In this document: positions 43,146-51,801 of the stretch, in pieces
Numbering within the stretch: the first letter of the stretch is position 1
Layout of the letters: each line of letters starts with the position of its first letter
Assembly: GCA_016709225.1 (NCBI GenBank)
Contig: JADJEE010000012.1
Coordinates: forward strand, 868,001-932,000
Length of the DNA stretch: 64,000 nucleotides
Direction: 5' to 3'
DNA from: Deltaproteobacteria bacterium
GTDB taxonomy: Bacteria > Myxococcota_A > Polyangia > Nannocystales > Nannocystaceae
Program-made: the position numbers and the translations under genes
The notes under the pieces: model-generated
Databases searched by the model: none
What the model saw: the letters and a program-made list of their open reading frames with translations, nothing else
Told to the model about the DNA's origin: nothing

Positions 43146-44848
43146 CTAGTCCTCGCCGTCGCAGGTGACGATGTCCGTGCGACCGACCGGGACGCCGTCG
43201 GTGCAGTAGTCGCCCTCCCAGATCTGATCGCACGACGCGTTCAGACACTGCAGGCCCTGGTCGTCGTGGCAGCCACCACCCGCCTCGCTCTTCACCTTGC
43301 ACACGCCCTCGAGGCAGTAGAGGCCCTGGGCGCAGCGCGGGGTGTCGTCGGTGGCGTAGTCCTCGTCGCACTCCTGGCCTTCGCTGGCGCCGATGCGACA
43401 CTCGGGGTTGGCCTCACCGTCATCGGTCGCGTCCTCGCACACGCCGGTCGAGCACCAGTTGCCGGTCGGGTTGGCCGCGTGCTCGCCGGGGACGCACACG
43501 TCGCCGTTGCCGAGCTGGCTGGTACGGCACAGCTGACCGTCGTCGCTGGTGATGCAGCCGATGGTGGTCGAGGGGTTGCACTCGCGGTCCGAGCTGCACG
43601 GCTGGTTGGCGTTGACGACGATCTCGCACTGCCCGCTGCCGCCGATGTCGCAGTAGAGGCCGGCTTCGCACTCGTTGATGGCGGTGCAGTCGTCGTGCAG
43701 CCCGGCGTCGGTGCGACAGCTGTCGCCGGCGCAGTGCATGTTGTCGACGCAGTCGTGGTCGGTGTCGCAGCGATCACCGTTGGTGTTCTGCCGCTCGAGG
43801 CAGTAGGTGTACGTGTGGTCGTCGTAGTCGACCGGGATGCAGCTCTCGCCCTCGGGGCAGGACGCATCGACCGCACAGTCGTAGTAGGTGTTGCAGTAGG
43901 CGATGCAGGTCTCCGACTGCGGGTCGCAGGTCAGGTGCTCGAGGCACGGCAGCGTCTCGGTGCCGACGTCGGGCTGCTGCGCGTCCTCGAACTCGCAGTG
44001 CTCGCCCTCGTCGGCACGGATCGCACAGCGGCCGCTCGCGATGTCGCAGTACAGCCCCTGGTCGCACTTGTCGTCGGCCTCGCAGAACTCGTCGACCAGG
44101 CCCTTGTCGACGCACACGAAGATGCCGTCCTTCTCCTCGCACGACGACCCTTCTTCACACTCGATGTCGTAGCCGAGGCCGGCGAGCGCCTCGCTGCAGG
44201 GCTCGCCCTCCTTCTGCGTACCGGTGAAGAGGTTGCGCAGGTCGCAGGGGTTCTGCGACGGGTCCCCGCCGGGGTGCACACGGCATCCTCGCCGGCCGGC
44301 TCTCAGCACTGCTGCTGCTCGATGAGATCCTTGCAGTCGGCGGCGGCCTGGGCGTTGGGCGTCGAGCGATCGAGACGAACGCCGAAGCCGAGCGTGTACA
44401 ACAGGTCGCCGCGCTGTAGCTCGGGCTTGTCGTCGTTCGAGTAGAGCTGCTGGGTGAAGCGCTCGGTGCAATCTGCGGCGTCGGTGGTGAAGGGTCCGAG
44501 GCGATAGGTCCGCTCGCCATCGTCACAACACTTGAACTCCCAGTCGCACAGCGCTCCGATGAGCGGCTCGACGTCGCTGCCGTCGCCACCACCACCGGTG
44601 TCGGTGTCGGTGCCGCCGGTGGGATTGCTGCCGCCCTCGGCGCTACCGGTCTGCGTGGGGTTCGCGGTGTCGCCACTGCCGTCCGCACCATCGGTGCCGC
44701 CGGAACCATCCATGTCCGTGGCGCTGCCGATCGTGCCGTCGGCTGCGTCGTCCGCAACCTCCTCCTTCTTGTAGCAACCCGTCACCGCGAGCATCGCGAG
44801 TGACACGAAGAGCACACTCTGAGTCTTGGTTGTCCGCTGTAGGCCCAT
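43146..44848 (-). pseudogene. Cys-rich lipoprotein gene broken by a stop codon and a frameshift
   Basis: Two adjoining frames make one protein. The 5' part (44848-44303) has a lipobox V-T-G-C, a Gly/Asp/Thr linker and C-D-W-E-F-K-C-C, ending Q-Q-Q-C-TGA. The same frame continues after TGA as E-P-A-G-E-D-A-V-C-T-P. The sense then shifts by one base at a C-run (44262-44274) to G-G-D-P-S-Q-N-P-C-D-L. The rest (to 43146) is a long Cys-rich domain (G-L-Y-C-D-I repeats, Dickkopf-like) of some 380 residues. Two lesions within 40 nt suggest a decaying gene. A sequencing deletion in the C-run could explain the shift but not the stop. A GTG at the overlap might start a second product. Confidence 0.65.
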
Positions 44849-45208
44849 CACGGAGGTCTCGAACGTGCGACCGCGGGGCACGATTCAAGGCAAGCTCGCG
44901 TCATCGTTGGGCACTTCGTTGGGATCGCGTGCTCGACTCGAGCAGCGATCGCACCGTCGCGTCGATCGAGATCACAGCGCCTCTCGCCCGCTCCACGCCA
45001 TCGGACGCACGCCAGATCCAGCATCGGCGCGAGTCGAGCAGCGCTGCTCGAGTTGGGCACGTGACCACCCCAAGTTGGGCAATTCCGTGGCTCGCACGAC
45101 GCTCGAAGTTTTTTTGCCCCCGTTCGCGGACTGCGAGCCAGACCGCATCTACCGGGGGTTTCGAAGCCGACCGCCACCGGGCCCTGGCGCGCGACCGCGC
45201 CTCGGGCA
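44849..45208. other. 360-bp non-coding region with direct repeats
   Basis: No credible gene. It holds three direct copies of GTTGGGCA at 44906, 45052 and 45074; the last two, as AGTTGGGCA, are 22 bp apart (about two helical turns), which could be an operator. A 7-T run near 45111-45117 is unusual for this GC content. The region is upstream of the broken lipoprotein gene and downstream of a radical SAM gene. Confidence 0.4.
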
Positions 45209-46144
45209 TCAGTCCGGCTCGGCCAGCACGCGGTCGATGATCGGCTGGGGATCGACGAAGACCGGCGCCAGCTCGCCGGGGTCGTAGTGGTCGCCGCGCT
45301 CGAACAACCCGCCGCAGATCCCATCGAGCGAGCAGCGGCGGCAGACCTCGGCCTTGGGGTGGCGAAAGTCGGTCTGCCGCACGGTGCCCTTGGTGTCGAG
45401 GAAGTGCACGATGCGCTCCTCGCCCTTCACCATCTTGCGGGTCTCGGTGCTGCAGTGGGCGAACTCGGTCATGTAACACAGCGGCACGCGCTCGACCCGA
45501 AAGCTACGCCCGCTGCGATGCAGGTATCGCATCGCCCGCGCGAGCGACAGCTCGAAGTCGGCGAGCCGCGGCGCGGTGTCGCGGTTGGTCTCGGCCCGGC
45601 CCATCGAAGGATCGAGGTTGTTCCACACGAAGTGCGAGATGAACTCGAAGCGCCGCGTGAGCGCGACGACCGTCTCGTCGAGGTGGTCGGCGTTGTAGGC
45701 GTTGATCACGGTGTTGATGTTGACCGTGGCCCCCGCGGCCCCGAGGCGCTCGAGTGCCTGCATGGCGAGCTGGTGGCTCCCCCTGACGCCGGTGAGGAAG
45801 TCCTCGAGCTCGGCACGCGCGCTGTGGATGCTGACGTGGAAGTGCGCCAGCCCGGCCGCGACGTAGCGCTGGGCGAGCCCCTCGCGGGCCAGCTGCGAGC
45901 CGTTGGTGATCATGCGGACGTGGAGGCCGCGATCGCGCGCGTAGGCTGCGACCTCCGGCACGATCGGCGACAGCGAGGGTTCACCGCCGGTCAGGATGAT
46001 GCCGAAGTAGCCCCGTGCCACGAAGTCGTCGACCTGCCGCTGCGCCGTCGCGAGGTCGAGCACGTAGCCCGATGCGGGGTTCGAGCAGAACCGGCAGTAC
46101 TGGTTGCAGCCGCGGACCAGCTGCATGTAGCCGAGGTTCGCCAC
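45209..46144 (-). CDS. radical SAM protein (HxsC-like core, short)
   Basis: A 311-residue radical SAM enzyme: C13-N-Q-Y-C17-R-F-C20, L-T-G-G-E-P-S, M-I-T-N-G-S and S-I-H-S-A. A conserved P-L-C-Y-M segment and a C-terminal C-R-R-C-x5-C-G-G group (auxiliary cluster, twitch-like) follow. It lacks a full SPASM domain. GTG 46144 is the start; the cluster motif is 12 residues in. It is the last gene of a co-directional set with a lipoprotein, a tandem radical SAM protein, a glycosyltransferase and others. The substrate is unknown. Confidence 0.85.
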   Translation of the reverse strand: MANLGYMQLVRGCNQYCRFCSNPASGYVLDLATAQRQVDDFVARGYFGIILTGGEPSLSPIVPEVAAYARDRGLHVRMITNGSQLAREGLAQRYVAAGLAHFHVSIHSARAELEDFLTGVRGSHQLAMQALERLGAAGATVNINTVINAYNADHLDETVVALTRRFEFISHFVWNNLDPSMGRAETNRDTAPRLADFELSLARAMRYLHRSGRSFRVERVPLCYMTEFAHCSTETRKMVKGEERIVHFLDTKGTVRQTDFRHPKAEVCRRCSLDGICGGLFERGDHYDPGELAPVFVDPQPIIDRVLAEPD

Positions 46145-46163
46145 CCCGGCATCATCGCACGGC

Positions 46164-47057
46164 TCACTTCTTCCAGCAGGAGTAGTCGATGGTCGCGGTC
46201 TGCTTGCTGGCCTTGGCGGGGGCCGGCGGCGTGGCCGCGAGGTCGATGCGCGTCAGGTTGCCCTTGGCATCGAAGCGGTAGGTGAACTTGCGGTCGACCG
46301 AGCCGTCCTTGCCGAGGTCTTCCTTGATGGTCTTGATGCGACCGTCCTTGTCGTAGGTGATGTCGAGCGCGGTGGCATCGTCGCTCGCCTCACCCTTGGT
46401 CGAGGCCTTGCGCACGTGGCCATCGACCACCTGCGCGTCGACGTCGGCGCGCTTGGCCGCGATCGGGTAGCCCGGCTCGAGCCCGACGAAGGCACCCAGA
46501 CCGACCAGCGTGATCTCGCGGTTGCCACCGTTCTCTTCGCTGGCGGTGACCTTGGCCTTGCCGAGGTTGCTGCCGGCCTCGAACGTGGGCTCGATGCGTA
46601 GATCGGTCTTCTTGTCGCAGCCGAGATCGATCGAGACCTTGGTGACGTGATCACCGGCGCGCTCGAACTTGGAGCAGGTGTCGGCGGTGCCGTCGTTGTC
46701 GCCGTCGACGCGCACGGTGCCACCGGCCTCGGTGTACTTGAAGCGCAGCGTCGGCCCGCCCTTGTACGAGATCTTGCACGGGCCCGGCCACGGACCGGTC
46801 GGCGTCTCGGCCACGACCGGCGCCGGGGCCTCACCACCGGTGGTGTCCTCGTCGTCGTCCCACTTGTCGTTCGCGAAGGGATCCTCGGGCAACGTCGGCT
46901 CGATCGGCGCGGGCTCGGGCACCGGATCGACCTTGCTCTCGGGCTGCTTGGCCGGCGGCGGGACCTGCTTGGTCTCGTCACCACCGCCGCCGCAGGCGAG
47001 CGGGGCCAGCGAGCACGCGAACAACGAGCACACGAGGAACGACGGACGGCGCGACAT
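46164..47057 (-). CDS. lipoprotein with repeated beta-strand (EF-loop-like) units
   Basis: A 297-residue lipoprotein with lipobox L-A-P-L-A-C22, then a Gly- and Pro-rich linker with many acidic residues (about 25-75). The mature domain has segments such as V-D-G-D-N-D-G-T-A-D, Y-D-K-D-G-R-I-K-T-I and K-D-G-S-V-D-R-K-F-T-Y, which look like repeated Asp-rich strand-turn units that may bind calcium. It lies 19 bp upstream of the radical SAM gene and 52 bp downstream of the tandem radical SAM gene. A link to these enzymes is suggested only by position. Confidence 0.7.
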   Translation of the reverse strand: MSRRPSFLVCSLFACSLAPLACGGGGDETKQVPPPAKQPESKVDPVPEPAPIEPTLPEDPFANDKWDDDEDTTGGEAPAPVVAETPTGPWPGPCKISYKGGPTLRFKYTEAGGTVRVDGDNDGTADTCSKFERAGDHVTKVSIDLGCDKKTDLRIEPTFEAGSNLGKAKVTASEENGGNREITLVGLGAFVGLEPGYPIAAKRADVDAQVVDGHVRKASTKGEASDDATALDITYDKDGRIKTIKEDLGKDGSVDRKFTYRFDAKGNLTRIDLAATPPAPAKASKQTATIDYSCWKK

Positions 47058-47109
47058 GGAGGGTGGCTTTCTCGAGGGACCGTTTCGGGCGTCGGAGCTT
47101 CGGCGGCCG

Positions 47110-48924
47110 TCATGCATCGGCGTCGATCGGCACCAGCTCGTCGGTGCCGTGCAGCTCGGCGTAGCCGCGCCGCAGACCAAAGCAGCGGCGTTCTAGCACA
47201 CAACGACGGCACGCGTCGGGCTTCACGAACTCGCCGCCATCGATGCCGGCGGGCAACTCGGCGAGCCCGCGACCGCCGTCGGGGTAGCGAGCGAGCTCGC
47301 CGGGTGGCAGCAGGCACAGCGGGATGCCGCACATGGAGTCGAAGCCACCGACCTCGAGGCCGAGCGCACGCGCGCGGTCGAGGCCCTCGCGCAGCGCCGG
47401 CATGATCTCGGCGTAGCGCGGGACCATCGCCGGCGTTCGTGGCACGAGGTCGGTCGACGGCGCCACGAACGAGACCGTGATCGCCGCGTGGGGCCAGCGC
47501 GCGTGCACCAGCGCGACGAAGGCCGGGAACTCGTGGTGGTTGCGGCGACAGACCACGAAGTTGATGCGCAGTCGCAGCCGATCGTGCAGCCGCGCCAGCG
47601 CGTCGAGCCCGGCGCAGGTGGCCGCGAAGGTGCCGGGCGCGACCGTGACGGCGTCGCTGGTGTCCGCGCTCGCGCCGTGCAGCGAGATGAACGCGCTGTC
47701 GAGGCCCGCATCGACGAGCGCTTGCGCGAGCGCGTCATCGATGCGGGTGGCGTTGCTCTGCAGCTCGACCTCGAGGGCACCGCCGGCCTTGCCGCGCCGC
47801 ACCCAGTCGAGCAGGCCGGGGTCGAGCGTGGGCTCGCCACCGGAGAGCACCAGCACGCCGCCGCGGCCAGCGATGTCGTCGATCGCCGCGGCGACCGCGT
47901 CGCGTGGCGCGGCCGGCAGGTGCGTCGACACGAAGCAGAACGCGCAGGCCTGATTGCACGCGAAGCCAATCCGCACGATGCGAGCGGCGACGGTGCGGCC
48001 ATCGCTGCGGCGCCACAGCTCGTCGGTCACGAGTTCGCGCGCAATCTGTCGCTCGACCGACTCCACCTGCGACAACCTGCGGCGCAGGCGTTCGTCCGCG
48101 ATCGGGCGCGCGTGCTGCTCGGCGTGGCTTCGCCAGGGCGCCGGCACGCCGACGCAACGATCGGCGATCGCACAGCTCGCACAGGCGGCGATGCGACGTT
48201 CGTGGTCGCGTGCGGGTTGACCGGGGCCGAGCGCATAGGCGTGCGCGAGCCGATCGGGCCGTCGCAGCAGGCACGGCGGCAGGAACCCCGAAGGGTCGAG
48301 CTGCAGCGGCATTGCGGCCCGACGCGCGTCCTCGGCGAGGGCCTCGAGCCCCGCGATTGCGTCGGGCGCCTCGGCGACCGCGCCGTCGTCGGGCGATCGC
48401 ATCACCACGCGGGCCCACAGCCGCGTGACGGCCGGCAGCTGGGTGCGGATCGCCTGCGCCAGGCCGCCGAGCTCCGGCAACGTCGGGGCCGCGATCGGTA
48501 CGGCCGCCTCGACCACGACGCCGGCCCGCTGCAGAGCCGACGCCGCCGTGCGAAGCCGACCCAGCCCCTCGGCATCGCCGGTGACGGCCGCATGTCGCTC
48601 GATCGCAGGCACGTGCAGCCGTGCGATCGCCAGCCCTGCGTTCGCGAGCGCGTACGCGCGGGCGTCGTCGATGCCGACGCCGTTGGTCTCGAGCACCACC
48701 TTCGCGCCGCTGCGCCCGGCGGCAGCGACGATGGCCGGCAGGTCGCCGCGGAGGCTCGGCTCACCGCCGGTCAACACGACCTCCGCGAACACCCGCGCCT
48801 GCGTCAACGCGGCCGTCAGCGCGGCCGCACCCGCCACCGACGCGCGCTCGTGCGGCCGCCGGGTGTCGCAGAAGCTGCAGCGATGGTTGCAGGTCTCGTT
48901 GGTGAGCACGCGAACGGTGCGCAC
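47110..48924 (-). CDS. tandem radical SAM protein with two complete domains
   Basis: A 604-residue protein. Domain 1 has C12-N-H-R-C16-S-F-C19, L-T-G-G-E-P-S and E-T-N-G-V, ending in C-A-S-C-x5-C. Domain 2 has F-A-C323-N-Q-A-C327-A-F-C330, L-S-G-G-E-P-T-L-D-P, Q-S-N-A-T, S-L-H-G-A and a final C-R-R-C-x5-C-F-G. Each half has its own auxiliary Cys triad, so up to four clusters may be bound. The halves differ, with domain 2 closer to the rSAM-methyltransferase enzyme of the Hxs locus. GTG 48924 is supported by TATGCT 8 nt upstream. Two chemical steps on one substrate are suggested. Confidence 0.84.
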   Translation of the reverse strand: MRTVRVLTNETCNHRCSFCDTRRPHERASVAGAAALTAALTQARVFAEVVLTGGEPSLRGDLPAIVAAAGRSGAKVVLETNGVGIDDARAYALANAGLAIARLHVPAIERHAAVTGDAEGLGRLRTAASALQRAGVVVEAAVPIAAPTLPELGGLAQAIRTQLPAVTRLWARVVMRSPDDGAVAEAPDAIAGLEALAEDARRAAMPLQLDPSGFLPPCLLRRPDRLAHAYALGPGQPARDHERRIAACASCAIADRCVGVPAPWRSHAEQHARPIADERLRRRLSQVESVERQIARELVTDELWRRSDGRTVAARIVRIGFACNQACAFCFVSTHLPAAPRDAVAAAIDDIAGRGGVLVLSGGEPTLDPGLLDWVRRGKAGGALEVELQSNATRIDDALAQALVDAGLDSAFISLHGASADTSDAVTVAPGTFAATCAGLDALARLHDRLRLRINFVVCRRNHHEFPAFVALVHARWPHAAITVSFVAPSTDLVPRTPAMVPRYAEIMPALREGLDRARALGLEVGGFDSMCGIPLCLLPPGELARYPDGGRGLAELPAGIDGGEFVKPDACRRCVLERRCFGLRRGYAELHGTDELVPIDADA

Positions 48925-48932
48925 GGGCGGTC

Positions 48933-48938
48933 AGCATA
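48933..48938 (-). promoter_or_regulatory. -10-like TATGCT before the tandem radical SAM gene
   Basis: TATGCT on the minus strand, 8 nt before GTG 48924. It suggests this gene has its own promoter within the co-directional set. Confidence 0.4.
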
Positions 48939-48964
48939 GCGTGTCGCCGCACGCAAAGGCGAGC

Positions 48965-49660
48965 TCACGGCCGTGTGCGGGCGGGGCCATCCCTGCGTAG
49001 CGCCACCATGCAGCCGAGGATTCGCGCGCCATCGCGGATCCGCTGCAGGCCGGTGTTGCCGTGGGTACGGGCCCGACGCGAGACCGGCACCTCGGCCACG
49101 CGGGCGCCGGCCTGCAGCGCACGCGAGAGCACCTCGGTCTCGATGTCGTAGCGGCGCGCCGCCAGCGGCAGCCGCTCGAACAAGCGCCGACGGATGGCGC
49201 GAAAGCCCGCCTGCGTGTCGGTGAGCGCCACGCCGTAGAGTCGATCGAAGACCCACGAGAGCGCGCGGTTGCCCACGCGATCGAGCGCCGTGATTGCACC
49301 CGGTTCGAAGCGGCCGAGGAAGCGCGAGCCGATGGCCAGATCGGCGCCGCCATCGATCGCCCGGAGCAACGCAGGGATGTGCTCGGGCGGGTCCTGGCCA
49401 TCGCCGTCGAGGAACACCAGCACGTCGCCCGAAGCGATCGCCGCGCCGCGACGCAGCGCGAGGCCCTTGCCGCCCCCGCCCGTGCAGCGCAGCACCCGGG
49501 CCCCAGCGGCGGCCGCGAGCGCGCCGGTGCCGTCGGTCGAGCCGTCGTCGACCACGATGACCTCGCCGAGCGCGAGCCGATCGCACGCCGCCACCACGGC
49601 CGCAATGCTGCCGGCCTCGTTGCGCGCCGGAATCACGATGCTGCAGGCGGGCGCGCTCAC
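48965..49660 (-). CDS. family 2 glycosyltransferase (dolichol-phosphate mannosyltransferase-like)
   Basis: A 231-residue GT-A enzyme: I-V-I-P-A-R-N-E-A, V-V-D-D-G-S-T-D-G-T, a D-G-D-G-Q-D-P motif (D-x-D metal site), G-S-R-F, and T-D-T-Q-A-G-F-R-A. It resembles polyprenyl-phosphate mannose/glucose synthases, which load a sugar onto a lipid carrier at the membrane. The divergent GT-C-like membrane protein (52767-54386) could use that product. GTG 49660 overlaps the stop of the preceding gene by 4 nt. Confidence 0.9.
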   Translation of the reverse strand: MSAPACSIVIPARNEAGSIAAVVAACDRLALGEVIVVDDGSTDGTGALAAAAGARVLRCTGGGGKGLALRRGAAIASGDVLVFLDGDGQDPPEHIPALLRAIDGGADLAIGSRFLGRFEPGAITALDRVGNRALSWVFDRLYGVALTDTQAGFRAIRRRLFERLPLAARRYDIETEVLSRALQAGARVAEVPVSRRARTHGNTGLQRIRDGARILGCMVALRRDGPARTRP

Positions 49661-50601
49661 AGCAGCGCCTCGACGCGCGCACGATCGGCGGCGAAGTCGA
49701 GCGCCTGCAGGGCGAACAGGGTGCACCACACGTTGCGGTGGCGACTGGCGTCGTCGTAGTGCACCGCGCCGTCGACGGTGCGCGCGGCGAGGAAGCGCAG
49801 CCCGCGGTCGATCGCGCCATCGAAGCGATCACGATCGATCGCGCACCACAGCCGGATCGCCTGCGCGGTCACGTCGGTGCGCGCGGGGCCGTGGGCACCG
49901 GCCGCAGCCGACCACCACGCCGGCAAGCCGCCGTCGTCGCGCTGCAGTGCGGCCAGCTGCTCCGCCGCCGGCACGAGGCCAGCGGTGCCGCCGTGCGCCC
50001 ACTGCCCCTCGAGCCCGTACGCGATCGCATGCAGGTACGCCGGGCCCTCGCCGTCGGCGACGCCGAAGGGCAGCGGTTCGCGATCGCCGACGCGGGCCAC
50101 GAGCGGCGCGGCGATCGTCGACCACAGCGCGGGCACGACGTGGCGCAGCACGGCGAGCTTGCGCAGGTGGCCGCCAAAGCGACGACTCCAGCGCTGCGGC
50201 TGCGTGGCCGGCCAACACGCGCGCACGCCCTCGACGGCCCACTGCAGCCGCTCGGCGCCGCGGCACCAACTCGCGTGCGGCGCGTCGTCGCGCGCCCGAG
50301 CCCAGCGCGACAGCCCGGCCAGCACGACCGCGAGGTCGAAGGCGTACGCGATGCCATCGCGCCCGACCGCGTCGTCGTCGATGCACGCACACAGCCAGCG
50401 CGCGACCGCCGGCGCGCGCGCGTGGGCCAGCGGCTCGCCGGCGGCCCACGACAACCACAGGCCACCGGCCTCGGGATACACGTGACCGCCGACCCACGCC
50501 CGCACGCGCCCGTGCTCGTCGACCACCGCGTCGTCGATCAAGAAGCGCACCATCGCGTCGCGATCGGGACGCGCGTGTGGATGCTGGTCGCCGTCAGCCA
50601 T
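49657..50601 (-). CDS. alpha/alpha-barrel protein (prenyltransferase/cyclase-like fold)
   Basis: A 314-residue soluble protein with repeated helical hairpins. Near its end, G-G-L-P-A-W-W-S-A, V-T-A-Q-A-I-R-L-W, F-L-A-A-R-T-V-D-G-A-V-H-Y-D-D and C-T-L-F-A-L-Q-A-L resemble the alpha/alpha toroid repeats of terpene cyclases, prenyltransferases and some polysaccharide enzymes. The D-x-D-D catalytic motif of cyclases is not seen. It overlaps the radical SAM/SPASM gene by 8 nt and the glycosyltransferase by 4 nt, so it belongs to their operon. It may bind the same substrate. Confidence 0.65.
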   Translation of the reverse strand: MADGDQHPHARPDRDAMVRFLIDDAVVDEHGRVRAWVGGHVYPEAGGLWLSWAAGEPLAHARAPAVARWLCACIDDDAVGRDGIAYAFDLAVVLAGLSRWARARDDAPHASWCRGAERLQWAVEGVRACWPATQPQRWSRRFGGHLRKLAVLRHVVPALWSTIAAPLVARVGDREPLPFGVADGEGPAYLHAIAYGLEGQWAHGGTAGLVPAAEQLAALQRDDGGLPAWWSAAAGAHGPARTDVTAQAIRLWCAIDRDRFDGAIDRGLRFLAARTVDGAVHYDDASRHRNVWCTLFALQALDFAADRARVEALL

Positions 50602-51685
50602 CGCCGTCCCCGCGCAGCAACGCGAGCGTGCGCGGCACCGTGCGGCGCAGCGTCGCCAGCGGCGCGCCGGCCAGCGCCGGGTAGGCCTCGCAGGCCGAGA
50701 AGCAGCCGCCGCAGGCGAGCCGATCGATGTCGGCGCGGACGCGTCGCACATGCTCGCTGCGCCACAGCGCCCGCAGATCGTGCTCGCGCACGTTGCCCAG
50801 CGGGCGATCGTAGATGTGGCACGGCAACAGCTCGCCCTCGGGCGACACGAACACCGTGCTGCGCAGCGCCTGGCAGCGGATGCCGGCGGGCTCGCCACGC
50901 TCGATCGCCGCGAGGTTGACCACGTAGAGCGACTCCATCAGCTCGGTGAGCGAGTGCGGCACCCCGCGAGCGATCGCGTGGCGGCGCAGCGCCGCGGCAA
51001 CCGGCACCCGCAGCTCGGCGAGCGCGGCATTGCCGTAGAAGTGCTGCGACAGCTGCATCGCGTTCAGGTGCCACCGCCGCCGCTCGAGCCACGGCAGCGC
51101 CTCGCGCAGCGCGGCCCAGGTGGCTTCCAGCTCGCCGGCGTTGTGGCGGGTGAGGGTGGTGCCGACGTGGACGTCGATGCCGCGGGCGCGCAGGCCGTCG
51201 GCGGTCGCGACCGCGCGCGCGAACGATCCCGGGCGGCCGCGGATGCGATCGTGCAGCGCCGCCGGGCCATCGACGCTGATCGTGACGATCAGCTCGACCG
51301 CATCGCCACCGCGCGCGCGCAGGCGCTCGCGCAGCCGCGAGCTCTCGTCCAGCACGCGGGCGGTGAACCATCCGTTGCTCTGGAAGTGCAGCACCAGCAG
51401 CGCGCGCGCGTGGGTGACGACCGCATCGAACACGGCGCCGATGTCACTGCGCAAGAACGGCTCGCCACCGGTGAGATCGAGCCAGACCAGCTCGGGGCAC
51501 TGCCGCAGGAACGCACCGATCTCGGCCGGCGTCAGCTCGTGCGCGACCGGCTGCGACCAGGTGTGGCACATCGCGCAGCGCAGGTTGCAGCGGCGCGTCA
51601 GATCCAACACCACGCGCGTGGGTCCGGCGGGACGCCGCCACCAGGTCTGCGCGAGCGCAGTCACCAGCTTCGCGCGCGCACGCAC
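50594..51685 (-). CDS. radical SAM/SPASM protein
   Basis: A 363-residue enzyme with C33-N-L-R-C37-A-M-C40, L-T-G-G-E-P-F-L-R and S-V-D-G-P, then a SPASM domain: I-R-C-Q-A, V-S-P-E-G-E-L-L-P-C, L-G-N-V, and C-G-G-C-F-S-A-C. This is the classic SPASM pattern of peptide-modifying radical SAM enzymes (and of some glycolipid or heme enzymes), unlike the HxsC-like group elsewhere in the window. GTG 51685 is chosen; a TTG at 51721 lies 12 nt after TATCAT and is a real alternative. It heads the minus-strand set 51685-45209. Confidence 0.85.
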   Translation of the reverse strand: MRARAKLVTALAQTWWRRPAGPTRVVLDLTRRCNLRCAMCHTWSQPVAHELTPAEIGAFLRQCPELVWLDLTGGEPFLRSDIGAVFDAVVTHARALLVLHFQSNGWFTARVLDESSRLRERLRARGGDAVELIVTISVDGPAALHDRIRGRPGSFARAVATADGLRARGIDVHVGTTLTRHNAGELEATWAALREALPWLERRRWHLNAMQLSQHFYGNAALAELRVPVAAALRRHAIARGVPHSLTELMESLYVVNLAAIERGEPAGIRCQALRSTVFVSPEGELLPCHIYDRPLGNVREHDLRALWRSEHVRRVRADIDRLACGGCFSACEAYPALAGAPLATLRRTVPRTLALLRGDGDG

Positions 51686-51801
51686 GCCGGGGCTCGCGAG
51701 GGGCGGCGGAGTCGACGACAAGGGCTGCCTCGCATGATACCGCCGGCCGGCAGCCGTGGTACCTTGCCCCCGCGAGCAGTGGCTTTGGCGTGGCCTTGGG
51801 C

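Noticed and set aside
44303..44305. TGA right after Cys in the Cys-rich lipoprotein as a selenocysteine codon
   Set aside because: No SECIS-like hairpin follows at the right distance, and a frameshift lies close by; decay is simpler.
44800..45240. 146-codon plus-strand frame in the 44849-45208 gap
   Set aside because: No start context, biased Ser/Arg composition, and no recognisable pattern.
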